From: Firmicutes bacterium UBA6113
Lineage (GTDB): Bacteria; Bacillota; Clostridia; Tissierellales; Sedimentibacteraceae
DNA length: 64,000 bases
Assembly (NCBI GenBank): GCA_002422545.1
Contig: DIWF01000025.1
Span: forward strand, 1 to 64,000
Direction: 5' to 3'
Below the pieces are notes generated by a model that worked only from the letters and a program-made list of their open reading frames with translations, ran no database searches and was not told the DNA's origin. The translations under genes and the position numbers were made by a program. Positions 7,609 to 15,591 of the stretch are shown piece by piece; positions within the stretch are counted from its first letter, which is position 1, and the number at the start of each line of letters is the position of its first letter.

Positions 7609-7676
7609 AAATAAATAAACATTCTGACTTATATCACGTCACAGTTAATAGAAAATTTTAAAAGTTTTGCAAAAAT

Positions 7677-7700
7677 AAGCACCTCTTGGTGCTTTATGTT
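7677..7700 (+). terminator. Weak terminator after the symporter
   Basis: AGCACC-TCTT-GGTGCT followed by TTATGTT. The 13 bases AGCACCTCTTGGT recur at 7827-7839, there followed by TCTTATTTTTTTT, so two half-degraded copies of the terminator flank the palindromic element between them. Confidence 0.5.
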
Positions 7701-7723
7701 GATGACAAAGTAACTTTCGACGT

Positions 7724-7801
7724 TGTCATTCTGAGGGCGTAGCCCGAAGAATCTCATGTTTTCAATAAAGATGAGATCCTTCACTATCGTTCAGGATGAC
7801 A
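7724..7801. repeat. REP/MITE-like palindromic element
   Basis: The ends are TGTCATTCTGA and TCAGGATGACA, and the inner arms GAAGAATCTCAT and ATGAGATCCTTC pair across a short spacer, giving a 78-base imperfect palindrome. Elements of this TGTCATTCTGAG...GAAGAATCTC type are interspersed in intergenic regions of many bacterial genomes. Only this copy is in the window. It lies in the 339-base gap between the symporter and the hydrolase, together with two AGCACCTCTTGGT copies; no other gene is seen there. Confidence 0.7.
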
Positions 7802-7947
7802 GCGTCAGGGTTTGTCAATAGGCTGAAGCACCTCTTGGTTCTTATTTTTTTTCTATACAAACTATTATTCTCTTCCGTTAATTGACTTTTTTTAAAAACT
7901 AAAGTACAATGATTTTGAAAACGATATCAATTGTATTGGGAGGTATT

Positions 7948-8760
7948 ATGAATAGTGAATTTTTTGTTCTATCCTTTGATAACACAAAGCTTTATGCAAA
8001 AAAGGATATTCCGTCGGAACCTAAAGGAACTGTGCTGATAGTGCACGGACTTTGCGAGCATCTGGGAAGATATGACTATCTTACAAAAAAGCTTAATGAA
8101 AGCGGTTATGGAGTTTTCCGCTTCGACCACAGGGGGCATGGAAGGTCAGAAGGAAAGAAAGTTTTCTACAGTGATTTTAACGAACTTATTGATGATGTCA
8201 ATTTTTTTGCTGACATGGCAAAGAAGGAATATCCGTCCATTCCTTTATTTGTACTTGGACACAGCATGGGTGGATTTGCAGTTTCGATGTTCGGTATAAA
8301 ATATCCCGGCAAAGCTAGTGGGTTTGTAATGTCCGGAGCATTGACAAGAAATAACATTGGACTTGCATCCGATTTGCCTAGAGATTTGCCTGTTGACACA
8401 TATTTTCCAAATGAATTGGGAGGAGGAGTTTGCTCTGACCCTTGTGTTGTAGAAGCTTATGTAAATGACCCTTATGTAGAAAAACAAATATCTGCAGGAC
8501 TATTCTACGAAGTTTTCAAGGGAGTGGAATGGGTTAAGGAAAATTCAGAAAAATTTGTTGATCCGGTGCTTCTTCTTCACGGCTGCAACGACGGTCTTGT
8601 AAGCGAAAAAGATTCAAGGGATTTTTTCGGAGACATTTCTTCCAAGGACAAAAGTCTTAAAATATATCCGTTATTGTTCCATGAAATATACAATGAACCT
8701 GTAAGAGACGAAGTAATACTTGACACAACAAACTGGCTTGACAAGAGAACAATACAATAA
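7948..8760 (+). CDS. Alpha/beta hydrolase, monoacylglycerol lipase/lysophospholipase-like
   Basis: The 270-residue protein starts at the ATG at 7948, with TGGGAGG seven bases upstream. It is a serine hydrolase of the Hydrolase_4 family: VHGLCEHLGRYDYL near residue 30 (oxyanion region), FRFDHRGHGRSEG, the nucleophile elbow GHSMGG near residue 107, the acid in LLHGCNDGLVSEKDS near 215 and the histidine in FHEIYNEP near 245. No signal peptide is seen, so it is cytoplasmic. It probably hydrolyses monoacylglycerols or lysophospholipids. It is monocistronic, between the REP-like element and a terminator. Confidence 0.87.
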   Translation: MNSEFFVLSFDNTKLYAKKDIPSEPKGTVLIVHGLCEHLGRYDYLTKKLNESGYGVFRFDHRGHGRSEGKKVFYSDFNELIDDVNFFADMAKKEYPSIPLFVLGHSMGGFAVSMFGIKYPGKASGFVMSGALTRNNIGLASDLPRDLPVDTYFPNELGGGVCSDPCVVEAYVNDPYVEKQISAGLFYEVFKGVEWVKENSEKFVDPVLLLHGCNDGLVSEKDSRDFFGDISSKDKSLKIYPLLFHEIYNEPVRDEVILDTTNWLDKRTIQ

Positions 8761-8774
8761 TTATTGATAAGAGC

Positions 8775-8809
8775 AAAGCTGCTGCACTGTGAATTGTGCA
8801 ACAGCTTTT
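8775..8809 (+). terminator. Rho-independent terminator
   Basis: AAAGCTGCTGCAC pairs with GTGCAACAGCTTT across TGTGAATT; the stem ends in TTTTG. Confidence 0.75.
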
Positions 8810-8899
8810 GTATTCTATAACTATGATTTACTGAAAATTTATTTGAAAAATCCATCTTTTGTAGTACAATAAAATATCATACTATGAAAGCCGGAGAAT

Positions 8900-9451
8900 A
8901 TGAACTGGATACAAGCTATAAAAAACTACGAGCCTTGCTGTGCTCAGGAAGTAAACGACAAGGAAATAATGATTAAATTTGTAGATGAGTTTGATGATGT
9001 GCTCACAAGAAACAATAAAGTAGCACACATGACCAGCTCTGCTCTTGTTGTAAACAAAAAAAGGGATAAGGTGCTCATGGTGCATCACAACATTTACAAT
9101 GCATGGTCATGGACAGGCGGGCATGCTGACGGAGATGAAGATTTGCTTCATGTAGCAATGAAGGAATTAAATGAAGAAACAGGTATCACGAAATTTTCAC
9201 ACATAAGCGACAAAATTATTTCACTGGATATTTTGCCTGTATACGGTCACATGAAAAACGGAAATTATGTATCTCCTCATCTTCATTTTAATGCTGCATT
9301 TCTCTTTGAAGCTGACGAAGATGAAGAACTCATTGTCAAGGCTGATGAAAACAGCGGTGTAACATGGATACCATCTTTAGAAATAGATTCTTATTCCAAT
9401 GAAAAACATATGAAAAACATATATTTTAAAATCTTATCAAAGTTGAAATAA
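8900..9451 (+). CDS. Nudix hydrolase
   Basis: The 183-residue protein starts at an ATG with GGAGAAT close upstream. The Nudix box is GGHADGDEDLLHVAMKELNE followed by ETGI, near residues 73-96; it has the Glu residues for Mg2+, but the common REUxEE arginine is a lysine. It hydrolyses nucleoside diphosphates linked to another group, with substrate not predictable from the sequence. The fold around it (ALVVNKKRDKVLMVHH before, LHFNAAFLFEAD after) is standard. Confidence 0.88.
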   Translation: MNWIQAIKNYEPCCAQEVNDKEIMIKFVDEFDDVLTRNNKVAHMTSSALVVNKKRDKVLMVHHNIYNAWSWTGGHADGDEDLLHVAMKELNEETGITKFSHISDKIISLDILPVYGHMKNGNYVSPHLHFNAAFLFEADEDEELIVKADENSGVTWIPSLEIDSYSNEKHMKNIYFKILSKLK

Positions 9452-9515
9452 TTCTGTGAGAATAAAATGCTTCTTGCTGTGAATAATAAGATTAAAATTC
9501 AGAAGGAGCAATGTT

Positions 9516-9773
9516 ATGGAAAAACCTGAAATGCCAGAAGAACCAGAAGTACCATTGAAACAACCTGTTGCTGTGCAGCTTAAACAAGGGGAAGACTACT
9601 ATTACTGCACATGCGGAAAGAGCGGTACTCAGCCATTTTGCGATGGTTCTCATGAAGGAACTTCCTTCACTCCGCTAAAGTTTACAGCCACACTTGACGG
9701 AACATCTCATTTGTGCGGCTGCAAGCACACCAAAAATCCTCCATACTGTGACGGAACACATGAAGAACTATGA
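9516..9773 (+). CDS. CDGSH iron-sulfur domain protein (two domains)
   Basis: The 85-residue protein has two CDGSH motifs, CTCGKSGTQPFCDGSH (about residues 31-46) and CGCKHTKNPPYCDGTH (about 67-82). Each should bind one [2Fe-2S] cluster with three cysteines and one histidine. The N-terminus is Pro/Glu-rich. A GAAGGAG site lies upstream, and the short product ends just after the second motif. Bacterial members probably act in redox or iron handling; no partner is evident from the neighbours. Confidence 0.9.
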   Translation: MEKPEMPEEPEVPLKQPVAVQLKQGEDYYYCTCGKSGTQPFCDGSHEGTSFTPLKFTATLDGTSHLCGCKHTKNPPYCDGTHEEL

Positions 9774-9779
9774 TTTTCA

Positions 9780-9814
9780 AACTTCGTTTCGCTAATGAGA
9801 AGCGAAGTTTTTTA
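9780..9814 (+). terminator. Rho-independent terminator
   Basis: AACTTCGTTTC pairs with GAGAAGCGAAGTT across GCTAAT, then TTTTATT. Confidence 0.85.
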
Positions 9815-9900
9815 TTGCGATAAAATTTATTTGATAATATTAATATTAAGCATTCATTCATCATAAAATGTTCATATTTTAATCACAAAGTCAATTTGTG

Positions 9901-9929
9901 TTGGATAATTGAGTTTAATATGTTATAAT
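9901..9929 (+). promoter_or_regulatory. Sigma-A promoter of fbp
   Basis: TTGGAT (9901-9906), 17 bases, perfect TATAAT (9924-9929); the ATG is at 9959 behind AAAGGAG. Confidence 0.65.
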
Positions 9930-9958
9930 TTATATATATTATAAAAGGAGCTGAGAAA

Positions 9959-11956
9959 ATGATTTATTCTAATGATGATGTCATACAGGGATTTGACGAA
10001 GAGCTGAGATATTTGAACCTTTTATCAAAACAATTCCCTACAATTGCATCAGCATGCACTGAGATAATAAATTTGCAGGCAATTTTAAACCTTCCCAAAG
10101 GAACAGAGCATTTTTTGTCTGACATTCACGGAGAATGCGAGTCATTTAATCATGTCATTAAAAACGGATCCGGAAATATAAAGCGCAAGATAACCGAAGT
10201 TTATGGAGACACATTAAGTGAGAAGGAAATTAAAAGCCTTGCAACTCTAATTTATTATCCGGAACAGAAATTGGAAATCATTCATAAGCAGGAAGAAGAC
10301 ATTGAGGAATGGTACAGAATAACCATTTACAGACTCATTGAAATAAGCAGAAAAGCAGCATTCAAATATTCCAGGATGAAGGTAAGAAAAGCACTTCCCG
10401 AGGAATTTGCATACATAATCGAAGAACTCATGCATAGAGGCCCTGAGGAATATGACAAGGAAGAATATTACAGCGGAATTATAAAAGCAATTATAAAAAT
10501 AGGAAGAGCTGATGAATTTATTATTGCCATGTCAAAGCTTATTCAAAGGCTTGTAATTGACAGGCTCCACATTGTGGGTGACATATTTGACAGAGGCCCG
10601 GGAGCGGATGTTGTCATGGACACTATTACAAAGTACCACTCTGTGGACATTCAGTGGGGAAACCACGATGTTTTATGGATGGGAGCTGCTGCAGGAAGTT
10701 TAGCATGCATTGCGACGGTCCTTAGAATTTGTGCAAGATATGTTAACCTCGATATTATTGAAGACGGTTACGGCATCAACATGCTTCCTCTGGCCACATT
10801 TGCACTGGAATTTTATGGCGGCGATGAATGTGGTTCATTTAAGCCTATAGTTGAAAGCGATAAAATATATACTGACAACGACCTCAAGCTATTTGCGAAA
10901 ATGCACAAGGCAATTTCAATCATACAGTTCAAGCTGGAAGGAGAAATTATCAAAAGACGTCCTCATTTTAACATGGAGGACAGACTTTTGTTGAATAAAA
11001 TAAATTACACAGAAGGAACAATAGAACTAAACGGAAAAACTTACAGTTTAAACGACAAGAACTTTCCCACAATAAATTCTGACAACCCTTATGAACTCAC
11101 CTCAGAGGAAAGGGAACTAATGGAAAAATTGAAATCGTCGTTTTTAAACAGTGAAAAGCTGCAAAAGCATGTGAGATTTTTGTTTTCCAATGGCAGCATG
11201 TATCTTAAATTCAATTCCAATCTTCTGTATCACGGCTGCATTCCTGTCAATGAAGATGGAAGTTTCAAGAAGGTTAAGATTGGTTCATCGGGTAACTATT
11301 ACAGTGGCAAATCTTATTTTGACAGGCTCGAAATACTTGTGAGAGAAGGTTACTTCCACATAAACAATCCTGAAGCAAAGCTTTACGGCATGGATATAAC
11401 ATGGTACCTGTGGACCGGGCCTGATTCACCTTTGTTCGGCAAGGATAAGATGACTACTTTTGAACGGTATTTTATAGACGACAAGGAAACACATGTAGAA
11501 AAGAAAAGCCCTTATTTCAAGCTGGAAGACAGCGAAAAGATGTGCAGGATAATTTTCGAGGAGTTTGGCCTGAACCCGGAAGTTTCCCACATAATAAACG
11601 GTCACATGCCTGTAAAGTTAAAAAGCGGTGAAAGTCCCATAAGGGCAAACGGAAAGCTATTGGTAATCGATGGAGGTTTTTCGAGGGCTTATCAAAAAGC
11701 CACAGGCATAGCAGGTTACACTCTCATATACAATTCCTACGGACTTTTGCTCGTTTCTCATGATCCGTTTGAATCAACACAGGTGGCCATTGAGGAAGAA
11801 AAAGACATTCATTCCACCACCATGGTTCTTGAAAAGGAAGTTGAAAGAAAAAGAGTTCGGGATACAGACGATGGAGAAAAATTAATAACACAGATTAAGG
11901 ATCTTGAAATGCTCCTTGATGCTTACCGCATAGGACTCGTAAAAGAGCAAAGATAA
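9959..11956 (+). CDS. fbp: Fructose-1,6-bisphosphatase, class III
   Basis: The 665-residue protein matches the length of Firmicute class III FBPases, which are unrelated to class I enzymes. The metallophosphatase motifs are FLSDIHGECESF near residue 53, VGDIFDRGPGAD near 200, WGNHDVLWMG near 230, and NGHMPVK and VIDGGFSRAY near the C-terminus. It dephosphorylates fructose-1,6-bisphosphate in gluconeogenesis in the cytoplasm. It stands alone, with its own promoter and a shared bidirectional terminator against sigK. Confidence 0.95.
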   Translation: MIYSNDDVIQGFDEELRYLNLLSKQFPTIASACTEIINLQAILNLPKGTEHFLSDIHGECESFNHVIKNGSGNIKRKITEVYGDTLSEKEIKSLATLIYYPEQKLEIIHKQEEDIEEWYRITIYRLIEISRKAAFKYSRMKVRKALPEEFAYIIEELMHRGPEEYDKEEYYSGIIKAIIKIGRADEFIIAMSKLIQRLVIDRLHIVGDIFDRGPGADVVMDTITKYHSVDIQWGNHDVLWMGAAAGSLACIATVLRICARYVNLDIIEDGYGINMLPLATFALEFYGGDECGSFKPIVESDKIYTDNDLKLFAKMHKAISIIQFKLEGEIIKRRPHFNMEDRLLLNKINYTEGTIELNGKTYSLNDKNFPTINSDNPYELTSEERELMEKLKSSFLNSEKLQKHVRFLFSNGSMYLKFNSNLLYHGCIPVNEDGSFKKVKIGSSGNYYSGKSYFDRLEILVREGYFHINNPEAKLYGMDITWYLWTGPDSPLFGKDKMTTFERYFIDDKETHVEKKSPYFKLEDSEKMCRIIFEEFGLNPEVSHIINGHMPVKLKSGESPIRANGKLLVIDGGFSRAYQKATGIAGYTLIYNSYGLLLVSHDPFESTQVAIEEEKDIHSTTMVLEKEVERKRVRDTDDGEKLITQIKDLEMLLDAYRIGLVKEQR

Positions 11957-11969
11957 TTTAATTTATTAT

Positions 11970-12006
11970 AAAAACAAAAAGCATTCCCGGAATGCTTTTT
12001 GTTTTT
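11970..12006. terminator. Bidirectional terminator between fbp and sigK
   Basis: A perfect inverted repeat, AAAAACAAAAAGCATTC-CCG-GAATGC followed by TTTTTGTTTTT, serves both converging genes with A/T tracts on both sides. Confidence 0.9.
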
Positions 12007-12011
12007 ATGTA

Positions 12012-12713
12012 CTAATTTCCAACATTTGAAACTAGGGCGTCGTAGAGCTTTTTAAGCGCTTTTTTTTCTATCCTTGACACATATGATCTTGAAATTCCCA
12101 AGAGCTTTGCAATTTCTCTCTGAGTTTTATGCTCGTTGTTTCTTATGCCGTACCTCATTTCGATGATGCTCTTTTCTCTTTTTTGCAGTGTTTTATCTAG
12201 TATTTCATCCAATGCCTTTATTTTTTCTTCCTTGTCAAGGCGTCCAACAATTTCTTCGCCTTCGTATTTTATAATATCAATTAGATATATGTTGTTGCCT
12301 TCCTTATCCGTTCCCAAAGGTCCTTGGAGGGAAATTTCCTTTTTTAATTTTTTGTCGCTCCGCATTGTCATTAAAACTTCGTTGTCGATACATTTGGCTG
12401 CGTATGTAGCAAGCCTTATGCCCTTGTTGTTATCAAAGGTTGAAACTGCCTTTATTAATCCGATTGTCCCTATAGATATTAAATCTTCCTGGTCTATGCC
12501 TACTGTCTTATATTTTTTTATTACATGGGCAACCAGCCTTAGATTTCTTTCTATAAGAGTGTTTCGCGCTTCTTTGTCACCATCTTTCGATTTTTGTATG
12601 AGCTCGAATTCTTCATCTTTGTTTAAAGGTTGAGGGAATGAACTCCCACTGGTAATATAACCAAAGATGAAAATTGACAATGGAAAGATTAGCTGCAATA
12701 CATTTTCTATCAA
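12012..12713 (-). CDS. sigK: RNA polymerase sigma-K, with membrane pro-sequence
   Basis: This is the mother-cell late sporulation sigma factor. I choose the TTG at 12713, preceded by GGGGGTG, giving 233 residues; an in-frame ATG at 12737 has no ribosome site. A hydrophobic N-terminus ending in FPQPLNKDEEF corresponds to the pro-sequence that SpoIVFB removes. Then come region 2 (LIERNLRLVAHVIKKY, GIDQEDLISIGTIGLIKA, RLATYAAKCIDNEVLMTMR) and region 4 with the HTH TQREIAKLLGISRSYVSRIE. The gene is continuous, with no skin element. A sigma-E-like -10 lies upstream. Confidence 0.93.
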   Translation of the reverse strand: MIENVLQLIFPLSIFIFGYITSGSSFPQPLNKDEEFELIQKSKDGDKEARNTLIERNLRLVAHVIKKYKTVGIDQEDLISIGTIGLIKAVSTFDNNKGIRLATYAAKCIDNEVLMTMRSDKKLKKEISLQGPLGTDKEGNNIYLIDIIKYEGEEIVGRLDKEEKIKALDEILDKTLQKREKSIIEMRYGIRNNEHKTQREIAKLLGISRSYVSRIEKKALKKLYDALVSNVGN

Positions 12714-12759
12714 AAAAACACCCCCAGAGTTATACATTATATGCTGTAGATTTGGAAAA

Positions 12760-12767
12760 ACTGTATG
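12760..12767 (-). promoter_or_regulatory. Sigma-E-like -10 element of sigK
   Basis: On the minus strand CATACAGT matches the sigma-E -10 consensus CATACAnT. About 13 bases upstream is an A-rich AAAAATA that can serve as a -35. sigK transcription in sporulating bacteria normally depends on sigma-E, which supports the call. Confidence 0.5.
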
Positions 12768-12891
12768 TACACTTTTTAATTATTTTTTTTTCTTTAAAAG
12801 AAGGAAATAATTTTATTTTTCGGGCAATATATAAAATTTGATAAAATGCGACTTTATATGACTTTAATTACGTTAACATAAATAATTAATA

Positions 12892-12923
12892 TGTAATATT
12901 CAAGCCGCAGCTTGAATATTACA
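12892..12923 (-). terminator. Perfect 13-bp hairpin after the Met-Pro-repeat gene
   Basis: TGTAATATTCAAG-CCGCAG-CTTGAATATTACA, with no clear U-tract. It lies six bases past the stop of the minus-strand gene and closes the 216-base gap between it and sigK. Confidence 0.55.
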
Positions 12924-12929
12924 TGGAAG

Positions 12930-13661
12930 TTATCTGTAAAAACGGCTTATTCCGTGATTGCTGCGAGTTCCCGGAGATGCAGGAGCTGTTGGTGTTGTCG
13001 GTGTAGTTGGAGTACGTGGTGTAGTTGTAGTCGGGGTACGCGGAGTTGCTGGAGCTGCAGGTGTTTCCGGCATTGTTGTATGGTCTGTTTCTTTCATGCT
13101 GTGCAAAAATTCATGCATTTCTTCCAAGCATTCCATGTTCCTAGTCAATTCAATGAGATGTTCACATGTCATTTCCATAGGCATACCATTTGTTCCCGGC
13201 ATTGTGATTCCTGGATACATATTTCCATCTCCGGGCATCTGCGGCATAGCAGGAAGTCTTCCAGGCTGGGTAAATTCAGGCATTCTCATTTCAGAGCCCC
13301 TTGGAAGTGCAGGCATATCTCCATCAGGAAGATTTTCCATTTCACTTTCAGGAATGAATGGTGCCATGCCAGGTCCCGGAACAGTTGGCATACTAGGCAT
13401 GCTCGGCATGCTTGGCATACTAGGCATACTAGGCATAGTCGGCATGTTAGGCATATTAGGCATCCTTGGCATAGTTGGAGAATTGTTTCCTGTCATGAAA
13501 GGCATGGAAGGAAAATAATTCTGCATGTACATGCTGTTTCCATATGGGGGCATTCCAGGCACTGCTCTCATGTTCATTCCTTGTTCATAGCTCATAGGGT
13601 CATTGTTGTAAGGCATCGAATTATAATGCGGCATATTATTTCTATAATTTGAATAACTCAT
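12930..13661 (-). CDS. Met/Pro-rich repeat protein, candidate spore coat component
   Basis: The 243-residue protein starts at an ATG with GGAGGATAT upstream. Composition is extreme: Asn/Tyr/Met in the first 60 residues, then a tract of about ten MPx triplets (MPRMPNMPNMPTMPSMPSMP and on), a Pro/Gly/Met middle, a short ordered stretch with CEHLIELTRNMECLEEMHEFLHS, and a Thr/Pro/Ala tail. I know no characterised homologue. Such Tyr/Pro/Met-rich proteins are common in spore coats; the sigK neighbour and a sigma-K-like promoter support this. The function is inference. Confidence 0.75.
   Translation of the reverse strand: MSYSNYRNNMPHYNSMPYNNDPMSYEQGMNMRAVPGMPPYGNSMYMQNYFPSMPFMTGNNSPTMPRMPNMPNMPTMPSMPSMPSMPSMPSMPTVPGPGMAPFIPESEMENLPDGDMPALPRGSEMRMPEFTQPGRLPAMPQMPGDGNMYPGITMPGTNGMPMEMTCEHLIELTRNMECLEEMHEFLHSMKETDHTTMPETPAAPATPRTPTTTTPRTPTTPTTPTAPASPGTRSNHGISRFYR
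13387..13476. repeat. Ten 9-bp tandem repeats inside the coding region
   Basis: Ten consecutive GGCATnnnn units (plus strand) encode the MPx run on the minus strand. The units differ mainly at the last four bases. Such tracts can change copy number by slippage in steps that keep the frame. Confidence 0.9.
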
Positions 13662-13694
13662 ATATATCCTCCAAAAAATTTTGTAATTTATTAT

Positions 13695-13721
13695 TAATAT
13701 ACGTAAGAAAAGGATTTTAGT
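13695..13721 (-). promoter_or_regulatory. Sigma-K-like promoter for the Met-Pro-repeat gene
   Basis: On the minus strand AC, 16 bases, then CGTATATTA, against the consensus AC-16/17-CATAnnnTA (one mismatch). The ATG is 34 bases downstream. Confidence 0.4.
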
Positions 13722-13798
13722 GAATTAAAAGTGAAAATTGTTTCTTTACTAATTCAATAACTTCAATTACAATATAAATACCAGTAGGAGGAATTACT

Positions 13799-14641
13799 AT
13801 GCATTTAACGAACTTACATACTCACACTGCTTACTGCGACGGCAAGTACAGCGCAGAAGACATGATATTGGCTGCAATAAACAGCAAGTTTCAATCAATA
13901 GGAATATCCACCCACGGACCCACGTCTTTTGTTTCAGACTGGAACATTCAGGCGGACCGTGTTGAAAATTATATGGAAGAAATAACAAATCTAAAAGAAA
14001 AATACAAAAATCAAATTGATGTGTTCCTGGGAATGGAACTGGACTATATTCCGGGGATAGGCTTTGATGAAATGTCAAGATCCTTGATAGAGAGACTTGA
14101 CTACTACATAGGTTCTGTTCATTATCTGGGATATTTTAATAGCGGTATCATGTGGACAGTTGACTATAACCTTGAGGAGCTTACCCAGGGAATCACTGAA
14201 AGCTTCGGAGGAAATGCAAGGTTTGCTGTAGAATCATACTACAACGTGATTTCTGAAATGGCAATAAGCTATGAGCCTCCAATAATCGGACATCTTGATT
14301 TGTTTAAAAAGAACAACAAAAACAATGTGTTGTTTGACGAAAGGGAAGATTGGTATGTGAATGCTGTTGAAAGTTGCCTGAAGGTCATAAAAAACACATC
14401 ATGTTCAATTGAAATAAATACCGGTGGAATTGCAAGGGGATATACAAAGGAACAGTATCCGTCCACATTCATTTTAAAAATGATAAAGGACATGGAAATT
14501 CCGGTTGTTATAAATTCTGACGCCCACACTACAGAGGGAATTGACTGCAAGTTTGATGAAATGTATAAACTTGTGAGAGAGCTGGGATTTGACAGCCTTA
14601 ATTACCTTACAAGAGAAGGATGGGCAAAGCAAAATATTTAA
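13799..14641 (+). CDS. PHP-domain phosphatase, HisJ-type histidinol-phosphatase family
   Basis: The 280-residue protein has an ideal AGGAGG site. The PHP metal-binding motifs are MHLTNLHTHTAYCDGKYSAED (start), IGISTHGPTS, FLGMELDYIPG, YIGSVHYLG, IIGHLDLFKK and VINSDAHTTEG, all expected in HisJ/HisK-like enzymes that hydrolyse histidinol phosphate with a metal trio. No other histidine gene is nearby, so the true substrate may be another phosphomonoester. Confidence 0.85.
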   Translation: MHLTNLHTHTAYCDGKYSAEDMILAAINSKFQSIGISTHGPTSFVSDWNIQADRVENYMEEITNLKEKYKNQIDVFLGMELDYIPGIGFDEMSRSLIERLDYYIGSVHYLGYFNSGIMWTVDYNLEELTQGITESFGGNARFAVESYYNVISEMAISYEPPIIGHLDLFKKNNKNNVLFDEREDWYVNAVESCLKVIKNTSCSIEINTGGIARGYTKEQYPSTFILKMIKDMEIPVVINSDAHTTEGIDCKFDEMYKLVRELGFDSLNYLTREGWAKQNI

Positions 14642-14709
14642 ACAAGGAAATATGTGTAAAATTCAAAAATATATGATATAATATTATACCAACATAAGGA
14701 GATGAAATA

Positions 14710-15108
14710 ATGATAAATATTTTACTTGTAACACATGGAGAATTTGGCAAGGAATTATTGAAGAGTTCTGAACTTATAATAGGTAAAATTGAAGGAGCAC
14801 AAAGTATATCATTTCATCAGGGGGAAAGTTTCGACGAACTTTTAAGTCAGGTTGAAAAAACAGTTGAAGAACTTTCAAAGGACGATCTGATTGTTTTTAC
14901 GGACATGTACGGCGGAAGCCCATACAATGCAGTTTTAAGAACAATGAAAAACAGAAAATTCTATCATATAACAGGAATAAATTTTCCACTGTTCATAGAC
15001 ATTGCTGTAAGCAGGGATTCATATACCATGGATGAAGTTGCAGAAAAAATAATTAAAAACGGTAAAAAAAGCATAGTGTTTGTAAATGAGAAGTTCTCTA
15101 CAGACTAA
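14710..15108 (+). CDS. PTS mannose-class EIIA component
   Basis: The 132-residue domain protein begins MINILLVTHGEFGKELLKS; His9 is the phosphorylation site that receives phosphate from HPr. FTDMYGGSPYNAVLR is the typical second motif (ManX/LevD IIA). It is the first gene of an IIA-IIB-IICD operon; an ATAAGGAGATG site precedes it. No sugar-metabolism gene or regulator is next to it, so the substrate (mannose, fructose, amino sugar or other) cannot be named. Confidence 0.92.
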   Translation: MINILLVTHGEFGKELLKSSELIIGKIEGAQSISFHQGESFDELLSQVEKTVEELSKDDLIVFTDMYGGSPYNAVLRTMKNRKFYHITGINFPLFIDIAVSRDSYTMDEVAEKIIKNGKKSIVFVNEKFSTD

Positions 15109-15118
15109 TGGAGGAATA

Positions 15119-15583
15119 ATGAAAAACATAGTATTGGCCAGAATAGACGACAGGCTTTTGCACGGACAGGTCGTTGTATCCTGGATACCAAATGTTAAAG
15201 CTAATGAAGTTGTAATTGTGGACAATGAATACGCCGACGACGAATTCATGTCAGAATTGATAAAAAACGCATCACCTGAAAATATAAAAGTAAATTTGTT
15301 CGATGTAGCAGGCGCAGCAGATTATCTTAAAGGTGAAGATGATGGTTCAAGGATTTTAATCCTTTCAAGATATATTGAAAATATCAATGAATTAATAAAT
15401 TTAAATGTTGAAATAAAATGCGTCAACGTTGGTGGACTGGGAAATGTGAAGGGCCGCGAAAGATATTTAAACTCCATTCACCTAAGCAGCCGGGAACTTG
15501 AAATATTGAAAGATATTTCTAAGAAAAATATTGCAGTTGAAATAAAAATGCTTCCAAATGACAAAACAGTGTCAGTTGAATAG
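15119..15583 (+). CDS. PTS mannose-class EIIB component
   Basis: The 154-residue protein starts at the ATG at 15119 behind GGAGG, ten bases after the IIA stop. It begins MKNIVLARIDDRLLHGQVVV with the phosphorylated His15 in the conserved RIDDRLxHGQV setting, and contains NVGGLGNVKGRERYLNSIHLS. It transfers phosphate from IIA to the incoming sugar at the membrane channel encoded next. Confidence 0.92.
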   Translation: MKNIVLARIDDRLLHGQVVVSWIPNVKANEVVIVDNEYADDEFMSELIKNASPENIKVNLFDVAGAADYLKGEDDGSRILILSRYIENINELINLNVEIKCVNVGGLGNVKGRERYLNSIHLSSRELEILKDISKKNIAVEIKMLPNDKTVSVE

Positions 15584-15591
15584 GTAGAAAA

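Noticed and set aside
7152..7622. 156-residue minus-strand frame
   Set aside because: Antisense of the symporter; no ribosome site and a reversed-membrane-protein composition.
12136..12633. 165-residue plus-strand frame
   Set aside because: Antisense of sigK, which has full sigma-factor motifs.
13387..13476. Regular short repeats suggesting a CRISPR array
   Set aside because: Units are 9 bp, contiguous, without spacers, and encode MPx triplets in frame.
12912..13652. Long open frame on the plus strand (246 residues, His/Arg/Ser/Cys-rich)
   Set aside because: It is the antisense of the Met-Pro-repeat gene; its odd composition comes from complementing repeated CAT/GGC units, and it has no ribosome site.
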